A DNA stretch of 64,000 nt from Rhynchopus euleeides. Lineage: Eukaryota; Euglenozoa; Diplonemea; Diplonemida; Diplonemidae. The position numbers and the translations under genes were made by a program. The first letter of the stretch is position 1, and every line of letters starts with the position of its first letter. Under the pieces are notes generated by a model that was not told the origin of the DNA, searched no databases, and saw only the letters and a list, made by a program, of their open reading frames with translations. The stretch is from contig OY723269.1 in NCBI GenBank assembly GCA_963210315.1, positions 1,178,001 to 1,242,000 of the forward strand, written 5' to 3'. Shown here piece after piece: positions 1-12,133 of this stretch.

Positions 1-2536
1 ATTGCGGAACATTCCTTTTCATTCGGGCTGCATCCAGCCTGTCCTCCCCCACACCCTTTACTGTTTTCAGAAGTGAGACGGAAGATTGCCAAGCTTCTGC
101 CAGGTCTCTTTGAGAAGGCTGGTCGCTGCACCGACTCAACAGCATTTCAAAACAGCGGGAATACGCCAGCAGTTTGGATGCAGACACATCCACACCCATC
201 TATACTCGGTTGGCATCATGACCCGTGTCTTTTAGCTTTTCTTCTTACGCATATCGCTTTGGCGTGGACAGTGGTGATACAGTTCTGCTAACCGTGATCT
301 ACACACTGCCCGCTTCATCAGGAATGAGGGCTTGTAAGTGTGTGTGGATGCGTCGGCGGCGCTCCAACAGAAGCGCAAGTGACTGGGGTGCGTGCACTGC
401 TACTGGAGACGCAGGTGCTTCAAGTGATGATTTTTCAGTCGTGCCGCGGGCCCAGACAGACCGTTTAGGAGGAAACGGTGTCGCACTAACCGCAGCCATC
501 AACCAACGTGACCTTGTGCTACCCCAACCCATTGCAAATCCATCACGGCGAAAAGTGTCTGATTCCAGGTGCTTTTGTGCAGAATCATTCAAACCATTGC
601 AAATCAAACAGGCAGTGATGCCTTGCAATCTCAAGAGCTGTGCTACTGACCGCGAACAAGAATCAAATAAGAAAAGCAGTTCGGTGGGGTTCACTGCAGA
701 CTCGCACCCCACCTGCAAACCCCCTTCATGTTTCGTATTCACCATCACAAGTCAAATCAACTGGGATTGGTGCAATTGAGCCGTGTGTTGCACGACTTCA
801 ACAAAGACTCGAATGGCATCAGGCAGCGCCCGCTGCTGTCTCTTGAAACACGCACGTCTGATGGCCGACATCTGCTTATGGTTGCACAAGGCAGTGGGTC
901 GTGCAACTTTGAAGGTGCTTTGCAACAGAACAGCTTCGGAGACAACAGAGGGGTGCATGTATCTTGAAGCAGATCGGGGAAAACCATCACGGATCGTATC
1001 ATCTGCGCAGTGCGGCGCAGTGCAGTTTCTGTGGTATCCATCACCAGAGGGGTGTGTGCATGCCCCTCATCAGCCCACCCCTCCCCCCTACGCACACGAT
1101 GCCGAAAAATGAAATGGGGCCGCACAGTAGATCGCCGTCAGCGCAGTGGTTATGTTGCAAGCATGTTTTATCACCAGGCCCCATCCCCAAACACGCGGTG
1201 TGGGGTGCAGGCCGGGGCAGAGTCCTTCTTTCAAGAGGAATGGCGTTGTGGCGGCAAGACTCCCGGGGCCGACAGGCGGGGGCCTGTATTTTTTCTCTCC
1301 TCCCAGTGACTCTCTCACCTCCTCTTTCATTTGTCGTCGCTATTCAGGGTCTCAGTTTTTTTGTCTGGTTTTTTGTCGTTTTATTCGGCTGATGAGGCGA
1401 AGGGTTGGAGGGTCAGGTTCTTCTTCTCCTTCACAAAACCCACCCACAGCAGGCGTGTACGTGTGGTAGATGCGTTGGATAACCCATCAAGCCCAAGTGC
1501 TTGGTGCGTTATCCACGACTGCAAATGTGAGTGTATAGGTCCTCGATATCGCCTCTTCAGACCTTTCTCCTTCTTCGTATTCGCACTGCACATAGCTTCT
1601 CCTCAAAACGTGCGACAACTGCTCGCAGAGTTCCTCCCACAAGCTACGATTGAGATACCATCATACTGTTTTGTGAGGTTAGTCCCCGTTCACTGAATCG
1701 GGTGAAAAGGGTGGCATCATGTGGCCACATCAAGATCGCCGTTTTGGGTGATTTTGCTGTGTCCAACCTGTGTCGGTGGGACGCTTGGATTGTTAAAGCC
1801 CATGTCCTAATGTGAACCACGTTCGTATGGGGACCTTTTCTGAGGTGTAGAACGACGAGCCTGTGCGGCTTGGCACGGTTCGGGCAACACGGCGAAGGGA
1901 AATTAACGCTGCCCCCCCCTCTGAGCCAGACCGGCGAAGGGAGGCGGTGCAACATTACAAATGAAAAATAACAATGCGCAGAAAAAGTATTCTTTTTTGC
2001 ATCTGCTAACGAACCTGAATCCTCTTGTTCGTACCGTACCGCTTCAGAAACCCCCCACCACCCTACACACACCTGTGTGCACAAGGTAGGCTAAACACCT
2101 CTCGAGGTCTCGGGATCTACCTGCAATTGAGTGAAGGGATTTTCACTTCACAATCTTACTCTTTCTCTGCACGATTTGCGCTCTCGGTTGGCAGGAGCGC
2201 CAATGAGAGCGCTGGCGGCACGGCGAGGGTGGTTTGCTTCACACCCCACACCCGCACGCACGCGAATTTTGTTGCAGCAGTGGAGACACGACAATCAGCC
2301 TGCCCTTGATGTGTTCCCCACTGCGCTCTACTGCACCCACACACACACACACACCACACATTAGTGATCTCTAGTTTGGCGCACTCCCAACTTGAGCTCA
2401 ACGACTGCAAAAATATGACTCCTTCTTCCCTCGCACCCACACACCCCTCTCTCCCACTCACCGAGAGCTGCTCCTTCGTGCAGCTCTTCCCGTACAACAG
2501 CCACCCCCCCCCCCCCTTTGCCCCACTCACATTGTC
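1..2536. other. Gene-poor spacer, nothing confidently coding
   Basis: I find no reading frame here with family resemblance or convincing composition on either strand. The longest frames are antisense or low-complexity. A (CA)n microsatellite lies near 2336-2357 and a run of C near 2504-2517. A short motif with core CATTGCAAATC recurs near 530 and 593. The sequence between about 1250 and 1400 is pyrimidine-rich but has no attached gene. Confidence 0.5.
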
Positions 2537-2551
2537 CAGGCATGTCGCTAA

Positions 2552-2815
2552 GCGTCGACCGTCGACCCAGTGATTTTGGGTTTCCCCCCCCATAAAAAAG
2601 CGTCGACCCAGCGTCGACCCAGTGGACTGGGTTGACGCTTGGTCGAGGCTTGGAGCGTCGACCCAGTGGAACTGGGTTGCCATTCAAGCCTGGACCAAGC
2701 GTCAACCCATTTATTACACTGGGTCGACGCTAACCTAGCGTTGACCCGGTTACACTGGGTCGACGCTCACCAAGCGTCGACCAAGCGTCAACCCACTTTC
2801 ACTGGGTCGACGTCG
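2552..2815. repeat. GTCGAC palindrome array inside TIR element
   Basis: Repeated half-sites of the form AGCGTCGACCC and GGGTCGACGCT alternate in both orientations, giving many overlapping inverted repeats able to form hairpins. A shorter version of the array is present in the second element copy at about 58002-58212, so it belongs to the element rather than to this locus. Confidence 0.75.
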
Positions 2816-2847
2816 AAGAGAGTATGGTTTTGCAGGAACAGATGATC

Positions 2848-2898
2848 ACTACCGTGGCCTCCGGCGGCTGGGGGGCTCCGCCCCCCAGACCCCCCTGT
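2848..2898 (+). repeat. GC-rich hairpin module (copy 1 of 8)
   Basis: The module begins ACTACCGTGGCCTCCGGCGG and continues into a hairpin with core GGGGGGCTCCGCCCCCC, then AGACCCCC. Eight copies occur at 2848, 3023, 48573, 48733, 51371, 51625, 58249 and 58401. All are on the + strand and always occur as a pair 150-255 bp apart. Confidence 0.85.
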
Positions 2899-3022
2899 GG
2901 CGTGTGTCTCGTACTCAAGTCATTCGATTCCCACCGGGTCAGGGAATCCAACCACTCCAGTCGCCTCAGGGGGACACAGCCAACTCACACAGAATCTGTA
3001 CGCCCACAATGAACAGATGTTC

Positions 3023-3072
3023 ACTACCGTGGCCTCCGGCGGCTGGGGGGCTCTGCCCCCCAGCCCCCCTAT
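3023..3072 (+). repeat. GC-rich hairpin module (copy 2 of 8)
   Basis: This is the second module of the pair in the 2537-3400 element. It is preceded by GAACAGATGTTC, as in several other copies. The loop carries T where most copies have C (CTCTGCCCCCC), leaving the stem intact. Confidence 0.85.
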
Positions 3073-3400
3073 CTCGCGTGCCCGTCTAGTAACCAAGTCC
3101 TTGCGCTTTGACGGCCGTGGCATATCAGGGGGCAGCGTCGAAATCATGGTCCCGAAAGCCATTTTTTGGTTTCCTCCGGCACCCGACGGCGCGAGCGGGA
3201 GAGGAACCACGGAAGGAACCCAGCGCCTCACACCGTGCCCACCTAGTGGTCCACCGATGGGAAAATTTGGCAACAACACGAGCGCGCGCGAAGCGCGCGC
3301 GAGAAAAATTGACCCCTAGTGTTTTCCCCCCTGATCCCCCCCCAAAACAGGAGCGTCAACCCACCAAATCTCCAAAATCGAAAAGTTAGCGACAGGCCTG

Positions 3401-4560
3401 CACATTGTCCTCGTCTGTCTCCACACGCCCCCGCACCTCCCCCTTTCCCACATCCCCGCACTCTCGCTCCCTCGCCAGCGCCTAGGTGTGCGCTACACGC
3501 GTGACCTCTTCGGTGCTGCGAACCCGCGGCCCCTTGTCTGCAGGTGGTGCCCCTGTGATTTGTTTCTCCGAGAGGCGGCTTTGGTGGCGTGTGTGTGTGT
3601 GTGTGTGTGTGGCGAGGGGGTGACAATAAAATTTAACGTCCGGCCGGGCAATGCCGAAGCTTTTGTTTGAAGCGGCGTGTGTGTGTGTGTGGTTATCAAG
3701 TTTTAAGGCGGTGTCGCCCTGCACGGGCAGTAGCACCTCCCCTTCAGTATCGCACTCCCGAAGGATTCCCCAACACGACGTGACACCGGTTTCGACGCGT
3801 ACTCTTCGTACCCCTCCCCCCGGCCGCGTCTCTTCAGCGAAGAACCGGGGATAATCGGACCAGGGCTAGCTAAACCCTGGTGGTGTCACGGGTGGGGTTG
3901 GAGAGGGAGAAAAGGAAGAAATGAAGTTGCGAAAAAGTCAAACACTGACACGTGAAATCAATAAAAAGGCGGTATATATCGCCCCCTTGCTGCGACGAAG
4001 ACACTAAATAGTCAGGCCGCTTCAAGAGTCTTGAGGGCTTGTGTGTGTGTGTGTGTGTGTGTGTGTTGGGAGGGGGTGAGATGACACCTCCCGAACAAAT
4101 CAATGGTGCAGATCGAGCCGAGCTCGTGACTGTCGAGGTGCACTTTTATGCACCGGTGGGTGGTGGCCCGTCTGCTGAGATGATATATCGGTGCCGCGAT
4201 GGGCTCAGTTTGATGCCAGGGAGAAACGTCCAAAAAAAATTGGCCATTTTTTTTTCAAATCGTTCAAAAAGTCAGTCAACCGACTGTGCATGTGCGATGC
4301 GTGTGAGAAGTGTGTGCCCCCACCGCCTCCTGGGGTTCTATAGCACCCGGCCTGTGTGCCTCTGTGTGTCACCGATAGTATAGGTGGCACGCACTGTTCA
4401 ACGCAGAGAGCAATTCCCGCCACCTCCCCCTCCGCTGCCCCCACCCCCTCCGCCCTCCTCATCCCTTGGGTTCTTGCCAGAGGCCTCATCATGACACTGC
4501 ATTTGGAAGTTGCTTTCGCTGCGGGGGTGGGGGGTATCCGTGTTGGCAGTTTCATCTGCG
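3401..4560. other. Spacer with GT microsatellites
   Basis: No gene is supported. (GT)n runs lie at about 3589-3611 and 4040-4067, with a shorter one near 3677-3691. Reading frames spanning these are microsatellite artefacts. The sequence next to the downstream gene ends in a polypyrimidine-AG site at 4569-4583. Confidence 0.5.
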
Positions 4561-4568
4561 AATATCTT

Positions 4569-4583
4569 GTCTTTTTTTTGCAG
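4569..4583 (+). promoter_or_regulatory. Polypyrimidine tract and AG acceptor upstream of large gene
   Basis: TCTTTTTTTTGCAG is an excellent 3' splice acceptor about 120 bases before the likely start codon at 4701. No matching donor or coding exon is evident upstream. It could be a spliced-leader addition site or the end of a 5' UTR intron; the sequence cannot distinguish these. Confidence 0.5.
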
Positions 4584-4700
4584 ATTCTCCAGCACGCAAC
4601 CCCTGGTTTCAAAACACCACACCCCCACACCCACAGGAGGGAACCGGGAGGCGGCGCGTGTCGCGCGCACCCCCCACTCCCCCAAACCCCGAACAGGCAC

Positions 4701-7700
4701 ATGCGCCCCGCTGACTCCGATGCACCCCGCCTGGAGGCCATTGCTCGGATCCAGTCCCTCCGGGAGCAGCTGCAGTATGTGACATACGAACTCGCCGCTC
4801 CCCTGCCCGACAGCCTGCACCACCCCGACCCCCCTGCACCCCTCGATGCTGACGACACGGTGCTGTGGGGCGTGGATGAGGGGGCACACCCGACGCTCGC
4901 CAAGGTGCACGCCGCGCTGCGGAGCCTCACGCAGGACACCGCGTCTTGCAGGGGCGAGGCAGCACTCATGCTGCAGGCGGCACAGCAGCACAGGCAGGCG
5001 CAGCAGACTGCGAGGGATGGGCTGCGTGGATCGCTCGCAGCGCTGCAGGGCCTGCTGTGCGAGGTGGAGGACTATGAAGATCACCAGGATGACCGCAGCA
5101 GCACCAGCAACACCGCAGCCTCCACACCCGACACCAAGGTGCGCCAGGGCGCGGCACCCGCCTCCAGGCAGTCGTCCTTCTCCACACGCAACGACGGCAG
5201 GTGGGACGACCGCTCCGTCTGCACCCCAGCAACGCCCCTGGCGCTGGACGCGGCACGCGGGTTTCGCACACCGCAGCAGCCTTCGCCCAGCGGCGGCGGC
5301 GCCGCCAACATCCTCTCCCCTCTGGCCCTGGCGGTGTTGGAGAAGCACCGCAAAGCCGGCGGGTCGCAGCAGCCCCAGGAACACCGCAGCACGGCAGCCG
5401 CAGGCGCGGCGGGGTGGGCCGGGCACCGCCGTGCCGCGGTGCCCGCCGACACCCCATCGCTGGCTGGGGGGTTTGTGGCGGTGGCAGCGGGTCGGGCGCC
5501 TGCCCCCGAGGAGGAGGGGGGCAGCAGTGGGCTTGCGGAGGCGGTGGCCGCGGCTGACACGGCGCAGCCCACGCAGGCCCCGCAGGGGTCGGGCGTGGGG
5601 GGTGCCGTGCCCTCGCCGATGATGCTGTGCCATCAGTGGGGCACGCAGCAGACGCTGTCGCAGGGGAGCAGCAGCGGCAGCGGCGGGTCGGGGAGGGTCG
5701 GGCGGGCGACCCCCGACCCCCCTCCGGTGTCGGCGGCGGGCGTGCTGCTGGACGGCGTGTCGGCGCATGACTTCCTGGGGCAGATCGTGCGGACGGAGTC
5801 TGTCTGCTTCGACAGCCCAGGCGCCCCGCATGCCACCGCGGCCCGCCCCGGGTCGTGGGCCAGCCCCATCCCTGCGGGTGCCCTGGCGCAGGCTGCTGTG
5901 GAGGAGGCGCAGGCGGGGGGGCGTGGGTGGGGCGTGGCGCAGGCGAGGGATGGCGCCGGCAGGCCCAGCAGCAGGGCGCCGCTGGCCGACTCTCTGAATG
6001 ACAGCGCGGAGTGCAACCTGCAGCAGCTCTCTACGGCAACCGTGCCCTTCACTCTATCGTCCTGCTCCCGTGGGGCGTCGACCAGTGGGTTCGGCAGCGC
6101 CTCCTGGAACGTGGAGCCCCCAGCAGCGCCAGCAGCAGCAGGCATAGCAGGGCTTGGCACGCCCACAGCGGCGGCGGCGGTGGCGGGGTTGGGTGCGCCG
6201 GACGCTGAGGCCGAGGCTGGCGCAAGCCCTCCCCTCGCCCCTTCGTCGGGGCAGGGTGTCGCAGGGGGGGCCCAGCAGCAGGCGCAGCCCGAGGCACCGG
6301 CGCCGGCCCCCGCGGCATCCGCAGCCCGCGCGGCCCCTGCCGGGAAGGGGCTGTGGGTGCAGCAGCAGCAAGGCGCCGCCGCCGTCCTGCCTCCCACAGC
6401 CTCCGGCGCCAGGCAGGCGGCGGGCTGGGCAGCCGCAGTGGGGGGGGAGGGCCAGCAGCAGCAGCATGCGGCTCCCTCTTGCGAGGGCGGCAGCTCCGCT
6501 GCACCCACGCTCAGCCCCGACTCGTCTCCCAAGGACAGCCTGCCCTGCCTGATGGTGGCCAGCCTGTCGGAGGTGGAGCTGCTGCCGCCCATCGACATCG
6601 CGGCGGAGACGCTGCTGGGCGTCAGCCAGCTCAGCTGCCCCCTGCGCTCCTCCGACTGGCTCATCTCGCCTGTCTCGGTGGGGCGCGGCTCGCCCAGCTC
6701 AGGCGACGTGTCGCCTCCCCCACTGTCTGTCGGCGAGACAGCCACCGCCACACCGGCAGCAGCCAACGCCTCCTCTGCAGCGAGAGAGCAGCACGGGGGG
6801 TGCGACGTGGATGCTGCCGATCCCAGCGACAGCCTCACCCGGCAGGATCAGCCCGTGCCCCACGCAACACCGCCTGCCTGCACGGGTGTGCGTGCTGCCG
6901 AGGCATGCATCGTGTCAGCCCTCTGCGCAGCGGTAGCAGCAGCCGTGCCCTGTGCTGTGCTCCACCGGCAGCAGGAGGCAGAGGCAGAGGCAGAGGCGCG
7001 CGTGGGGCAGCCCGCGAGGGCCGCGAGGGCTGAGAGTGCTGGCGTGCTGCCTGCTGTGGCGAGGCCCAGCGAGGCTGCCCGGCAGCAGAGGGGTGTTGTC
7101 GAGCAGGGCGCGGGGAGCGTTGCCTCGGCGATGCAGGATCATTATCAGAGGATTCTGCAGCAGCAGCAGCAGCAGCAGAGGAGGCACCCGTCTTCCTCCG
7201 GGAGTGAGGGGCAGGAGCGGGCCAGCCCGAACACCCCGAGTGACCCGGGGACCTCGCCGCCCATATCGCTGAGCACGCGGCGCAACCTCGACGTGCTGAG
7301 CGGGATCGACTACTGCATGTCGGAGGGCAAGACCTCCTTCCCCGCATCGGAGATCCGGGATGAGGTTGTGACCCCCCTGACGGAGGGCACACGCAACGGC
7401 GCCGGGTCGATGGGCGTCCTGTCCACACCCCCGACCTTCGCATCCAACGACACGGCGTCACCCGTGGGCCCCGCCTTGCCTTGCCTGCCTCAGGCAGCGC
7501 CAGCCGCAGCACCGGTGCCGCAGTACGCCCCCACCAGCGGCGGCAAGAGCAGCGAGGTGCTGCCCAGCAGCGCCCCGGAGGGGCGCGCGGTGGACGTGGT
7601 GAGGATGCAGGAGGAGGAGGAGGGGGGTGACGGTGGCGGTGATGGCGCGGCACAGCAGGGCCTGGTCCTGTTCGGCCTGCAGCTGCCCAAGGAGCTGCGG

Positions 7701-8899
7701 CCGAGGCGGGCCGAGGGGGAAGGCGGGGTGGCGGCACCTGCAAGCGGCGGCGGCGCCGGCATCGGCACCAGCAGCAGCAGCGGGGGGCCGCCCCCCGGGG
7801 TGGCTGAGCCACAGCAGCAGCAGCAGCAGCAGCAGGGCGAGGCGGGCCGGGTTGGCGATGGGGCTGTCTTGCGGCAGCCGCAGCCGCAAGGGGGTGGTGT
7901 TGGTGGCGTCAGCAGCAGCAACCCCGTGACGGAGGCGCTGCGGCAGCAGCACCTGGAGCTGGAGAGCGCCTTCAGCAGGCTGGGTGCGGTGCGGAGGGGC
8001 GCGCCCCCCTCGCTGCCGCCGTCCGACGCCGGCAGGGTGTGCACCCTGCTGCAGCAGCGCGTGGCGCAGCGCGAGCGAGACGCGCAGCAGGAGAGGCAGC
8101 AGGCAGGGGCCGCCGCACCGGCAACACCCACACCCAGCCCACGCAGGGATGCAGGCACGCAGGCAGGGGACAGCCCCGCTGCCCGACACGCAAGCCCGCT
8201 GCCGCCCCCAGGCCTCGGCGCTGCAACGCCGCCCGAAGGGCTTCCCGCCGCCGGTGCAGAGCCCGGTGGTGCCCTGCGGGTGGTGGCGGTGGCGGGCGGG
8301 CGGTGCGGTGCTGCGCCCCCCGCCCCCGCGGCGTTCCCCCCTGCAGGGTGGGTGGGGGGGGCGGGCGTGCCGCCGAGCGGCAGGGACAGGAACCCGTTGG
8401 AGGCGGCGTCGCCGAGGTCAGCCCAGCCCCTGGGATATGCCGTCACCCCGTGTGGGGTGGTGGGTGTTGTGGAGAAGCCTCCGTGGAAGCTCGTTGGAAG
8501 GTATGCCTGCAGTGGGGGGTGGTCGGGGTTCCACCTGGGGGGTGGTGGTGGGGTTTGTGGGGTCTTTTTTTTTAACTGGTGAATATATTCTCGGGTTTTT
8601 TTTGCTGCATGTGTCGCAAAAAAGTGTGGGGCGCAAACCTGAGAGAAAACCTATGATGCTGCCCATCCACTGCTCCCACGCGCAGGGCTTCGTGCACAGA
8701 CACATTTACCCCGACACCGCCTGTGCCGCTGCGCCGCGATGCATCGTATTCCAGATCTCGCTCACGCTCCGCAAGCCCGCCGCGACGCGCAGCCAATCCG
8801 TATGGCCTGCACCTCTGCTGGATTGGGTTAGATTGGTTGGGGTGGGTGGGTCGGTTGATGCCATTAATAATGGCAACTGTCAAAAATACCTGCCGATGA
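4701..8899 (+). CDS. Large low-complexity protein with SR-rich tail (two exons)
   Basis: Exons are proposed at 4701-8500 and 8686-8899, giving about 1337 residues. The donor is GTATGC after a phase-2 split and the acceptor is CACGCGCAG. I chose the Met at 4701 because it follows a strong polypyrimidine-AG site and opens onto the first non-repetitive stretch, about 150 residues with helical character (start MRPADSDAPRLEAIARIQSL). The remainder is Ala, Gly, Pro, Ser and Gln-rich, with poly-Gln tracts near residues 820 and 1038, and looks disordered. The second exon in the spliced frame reads an SRSRSRSASPPRR-like segment. No domain is recognised and function is unknown. The high GC creates long antisense frames that I do not accept. 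Confidence is good that the region is coding, lower for exon 2. Confidence 0.65.
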
Positions 8900-10675
8900 T
8901 GGGGTTGTGATGGGGCGATCTGCCTTCTCTCTGTCACTCCGCTGGCCAACTTCCCCACCGCAACCTTAGATGTGGCAGCAGCAACACCTTGCCGCCGTGC
9001 CCAAATGGGCCCCATTGCCCCACTCTCTGACCCCCCTGACACTGCACCACACTCTCTCACAGCCGCCCGGCGTTGCTGCCTGCGCAGTCCTTTCTGTGAT
9101 GATGCACTGCTCCAACTCTCCTCCCCGGGGAAGGTTTGAGGCACTCTCACCCTCACGCTAAGCTTAAGGCGTTTGGTGCCCTTTTTGTTTGTCGCCCATA
9201 GCTCTCCCCCACTTTGAACTTTTGTAATTGTTCTAAAAGACGGGGGGGGGGTTTGGCGGAGGAGAGAGGGAAGGGGGGGGGGGGGTGGGAGTGGGGGGGT
9301 GATCTGGGCAGGGAATGCATCAATGGAGGGAGCTCCAATTGATTTGGTGGCTTGGTGTGTGGAGGGGGGGTGGGGGTGGGGAGGGAAGGATGTCGCGCTT
9401 TTTTGTTGCTTTTGATTTCCACCAAGGGCGCCCCCCCCTCCTTCGCCAATGCTCTCTGAAGCCCGGCTCCGCGAAACCCGACACTGCCCCGCCGGCGCTT
9501 TCGGTGTGGCCAGATCTCCTGCTGAGAGAGCCCCTTGCTGCTAAAATCTGCTCTCCACCTGCTGTTGGCAGATAGATCCCTGCGAAGCCCTACGGTCTCA
9601 GCCCATTCCCCCCAACACCCCCTCACCCACTGCCAACATTCTTTATATCCTTCCCCACACACTACTACAGACAGTCGATCGAATCAGAAGCGCATTTTGA
9701 ATGATTTTCTTCTACCGTGTGTTTCTCTGCATTCTCTTCAAAAACCTTCCTTTCTCCCCCCCCCCTTCCCCACCCCCCCCTGGGTGAGCAAAGGGAGGTC
9801 GTCTTTGGTTTTCGTTTTCTTAAGAAGGCTGGAATTCCACTTCACTACCCTACCCCCCACCCCACCCTCCGGCCAAGCCTATAGTGTCACCCTTGAGCTT
9901 ATAGTCCCCTTGTGCCCCCGCCCCTCCGACTCCACGAGGGTTTCTGTGTGTGTGTGTTTGCGCAAACCTCTGTGTGGATGTGTGTGTGGAGATCACACCA
10001 AGAGCAAGGCGCTCGGTGTTGTCTGCACTGCTGTAAAAGGATTCACGTAGGTGTGGCTACCCGGTCCCGCTCGAAGCCACCAGGCTCGCTCCCGCGTGCT
10101 CCCACCAGCCCTGGGGCAGTGGCAGGGGTCCCGCTGCAGAGGTTGCGGCAAACATGTACCCCCACTCCATCCCCACCCACCCGCCCTCTCGAAGAACGAA
10201 CGAACGAATCAACGGCTCAGTAGGTGATGGCAGTGCGGTGAGGAGGTGGCTATTCTGGGGTGCCCATGCCCCACCCTCTTGTTGTTTCTGCGAAACCTTT
10301 GGTGCATGCGAAGTAAAGGCGGGGGGGGGGGGGGGGGAGGTGTGCCCGGTGTTGCGGCAGCTCATTCGTGCCACTTCACACAGGGCATCGTCGCACGGTG
10401 TTCTTCCACAGCGAAGCGGCAGGCACACACTTTGCGATTCCGGCATGGATGGATTCACAGGCAGCCATCGCTTCTGTGTGGTGGTAGCACACCCAACACC
10501 CAGACACCAACAGGGACACAAGGCCTTCCTCGCCTGGGAGGGAGGCACAGGGGATGCAGTGAGGCCCTCCGCCCACAAAGCCCCTGCCCCCCTTCCCTGC
10601 CTGCCGGCCTCCGCGCCACGCTGCGCCTGAGTATTTTTAGACGTGCGGACGGGTGCCTGGACGGGTGGCCACACA
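8900..10675. other. Intergenic spacer rich in G and C homopolymers
   Basis: No gene is supported. There are G runs near 9241-9290 and 10321-10337 and C runs near 9758-9780. Any 5' UTR or extra upstream exon of the sphingolipid synthase would lie toward the right end, but I see no hydrophobic exon to add. Confidence 0.45.
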
Positions 10676-12133
10676 ATGAAGGATGAGTCCGAAAAAGGGG
10701 AGAGGACGCAGACGCGTGCAGGTGTGTGGCTGCTTTTTAGTGCATGGGTTTTGTTCTTTCTTGGTATTTTGGGCGGATCCCAACTGGGGAAATGACGTGA
10801 GCCTTACATTTTGCTGTGGCCAAGTGAGCCGCTTTTGGCACACCCGCCCTGCGTGCACCCCCCCCCCCCTCCCCCTCTCTGACCTGTTACACACCCTCCC
10901 ATTGCGCATTGATCTGCCTTGCAGCATATCTGGTGTAGTGACTACAAAAAGGACTGGGTGACATGATTTTCTATTCACTCTCGACGATCAAACCCCCTCT
11001 CTGACCTCAGACTGCTGGACAGCCACGACCTTCTTCATCATCGCGATGTTCATGAACTGCTTCACTCTGAACTTCGCACACTGGCGCATGCCTGACCCAC
11101 GCACGCAGCTGCCGCTGCGTGACGTTGGGTTTGACCTCATCCCGATCATCCGCCTGCAGTGGGTATGTGCATGTGGCGGTGGGGGTGGGGGTGGGGGTTG
11201 TGGCGTAAGGCCGACAAATATCCCGAGAACTTTCTGTCCGTGTCTGACGAGGAGCCAACCTGAAGTGGCTCTTCTCCCACGAAGGGCATTCATGTGTTTG
11301 TGTCTCTTCGCCTCTGCCGTTTCAATATTTTCCCACCCACCCCCTCCCCTTGCAGATCACGGACTCGATGTTGGGGTTCTTCAACGGTGCTGTGGTGGCA
11401 CTGTGGCTGCACGCGTGGTACGTTGAAAATAACGGGATGAAGGCGCGATCGATGTGGGTTAAATACTTCGTATGTACCTTGCTCAGACATGGCAGGGCAG
11501 GACATGTGCCTGCACTGATCCGGGTTTTGCTGGGTGTGACCGTCACCCCCAGATCTGTGCCCACAAGTGTTTCTCGCGATCGACAAATGCCCTTCTGCGC
11601 CCTTCTCCTTTGTGTTCCACCCCAACCAACCCAACACCGCCCCCGCTCTTCACCCACAGATGGTGTGGGGCTACTGCATGGCGATGCGCGCCTTCAGCAT
11701 CGTCCTCACCTCGATGCCTGCGACAGAGAACCACTGCCAGAACCCGAAGAGCATCGACAACCTGTGGGTCAACATGATCCTGGGGTTTGTGACGTTCGGG
11801 GGGAAGAACGTCCACTGCGGGGACCTGCTCTTCAGCGGGCACACCATCAACATCGTGAATGGGTTCATGGTCATCTCCCACTACGGGTGGCGCTTCACGA
11901 CGCTGGTCGGATGCTCTGCTGTGTGCGTCCTTATCTGCCTCTTCCTGATTATCGCCTCGCGCTCACACTACACCATAGACGTCTACATCGGGGCGTGCAT
12001 ATCGATGCTGTGCTTCAACGCCACCTCCGATTCCATCCCGATCTTTCTCAGCCCACTATCCTCCTTCTATTCCAAGTTCATCAGCAACGTCCCTGTCCCT
12101 CAGCAACAAGGGATGAGACGCTGGTCTCTCTGA
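10676..12133 (+). CDS. Sphingolipid synthase (sphingomyelin synthase family), four exons
   Basis: Exons 10676-10763, 11011-11162, 11356-11469 and 11660-12133 join in frame to about 275 residues. Introns start GTATTT, GTATGT and GTATGT and end CAG. Enzymes of this family move a phospho-head group from a phospholipid to ceramide in Golgi or plasma membranes. Family evidence: a PLRDVGFDLIP motif, CGDLLFSGHT and SRSHYTIDV, with the catalytic triad His179, His221 and Asp225 at family spacing (about 42 and 4 residues). Several hydrophobic membrane segments separate the motifs. The protein is shorter than animal SMS1 (about 410) and kinetoplastid enzymes (about 340), with little sequence before the first membrane segment, so an upstream exon may be missing. 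Head-group specificity (choline, inositol or ethanolamine) cannot be read from sequence. Confidence 0.88.

Larger units (their letters stand above)
2537..3400. mobile_element. Non-autonomous TIR DNA transposon, copy 1, 9-bp target duplication
   Basis: The 864-bp element starts CAGGCATGTCGCTAA and ends with the inverse of CAGGCCTGTCGCTAA, so its 15-bp terminal inverted repeats match at 14 positions. The flanks are identical 9-mers, CACATTGTC at 2528-2536 and 3401-3409. A close copy sits at 57989-58773 with a different 9-mer duplication. Inside, in order, are a GTCGAC-rich palindrome array (about 2552-2815), two GC-rich hairpin modules (2848 and 3023), a perfect alternating GC palindrome near 3284-3303, and a tail with no ORF. 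A 9-bp duplication is typical of Mutator-like elements, but short CAGG-type termini are also seen in hAT elements (8-bp duplications), so the superfamily is open. It encodes no transposase and would need one supplied in trans. Confidence 0.9.

Noticed and set aside
225-1125. Overlapping frames at the window start
   Set aside because: No resemblance to a family, no consistent composition and no splice structure on either strand.
3589-4067. Short frames across (GT)n tracts (poly-Cys/Val, poly-His/Thr)
   Set aside because: Microsatellite translation artefacts.
4398-8446. Several long minus-strand frames opposite the low-complexity gene
   Set aside because: Ala/Arg/Pro-rich shadows of a high-GC repetitive coding region.
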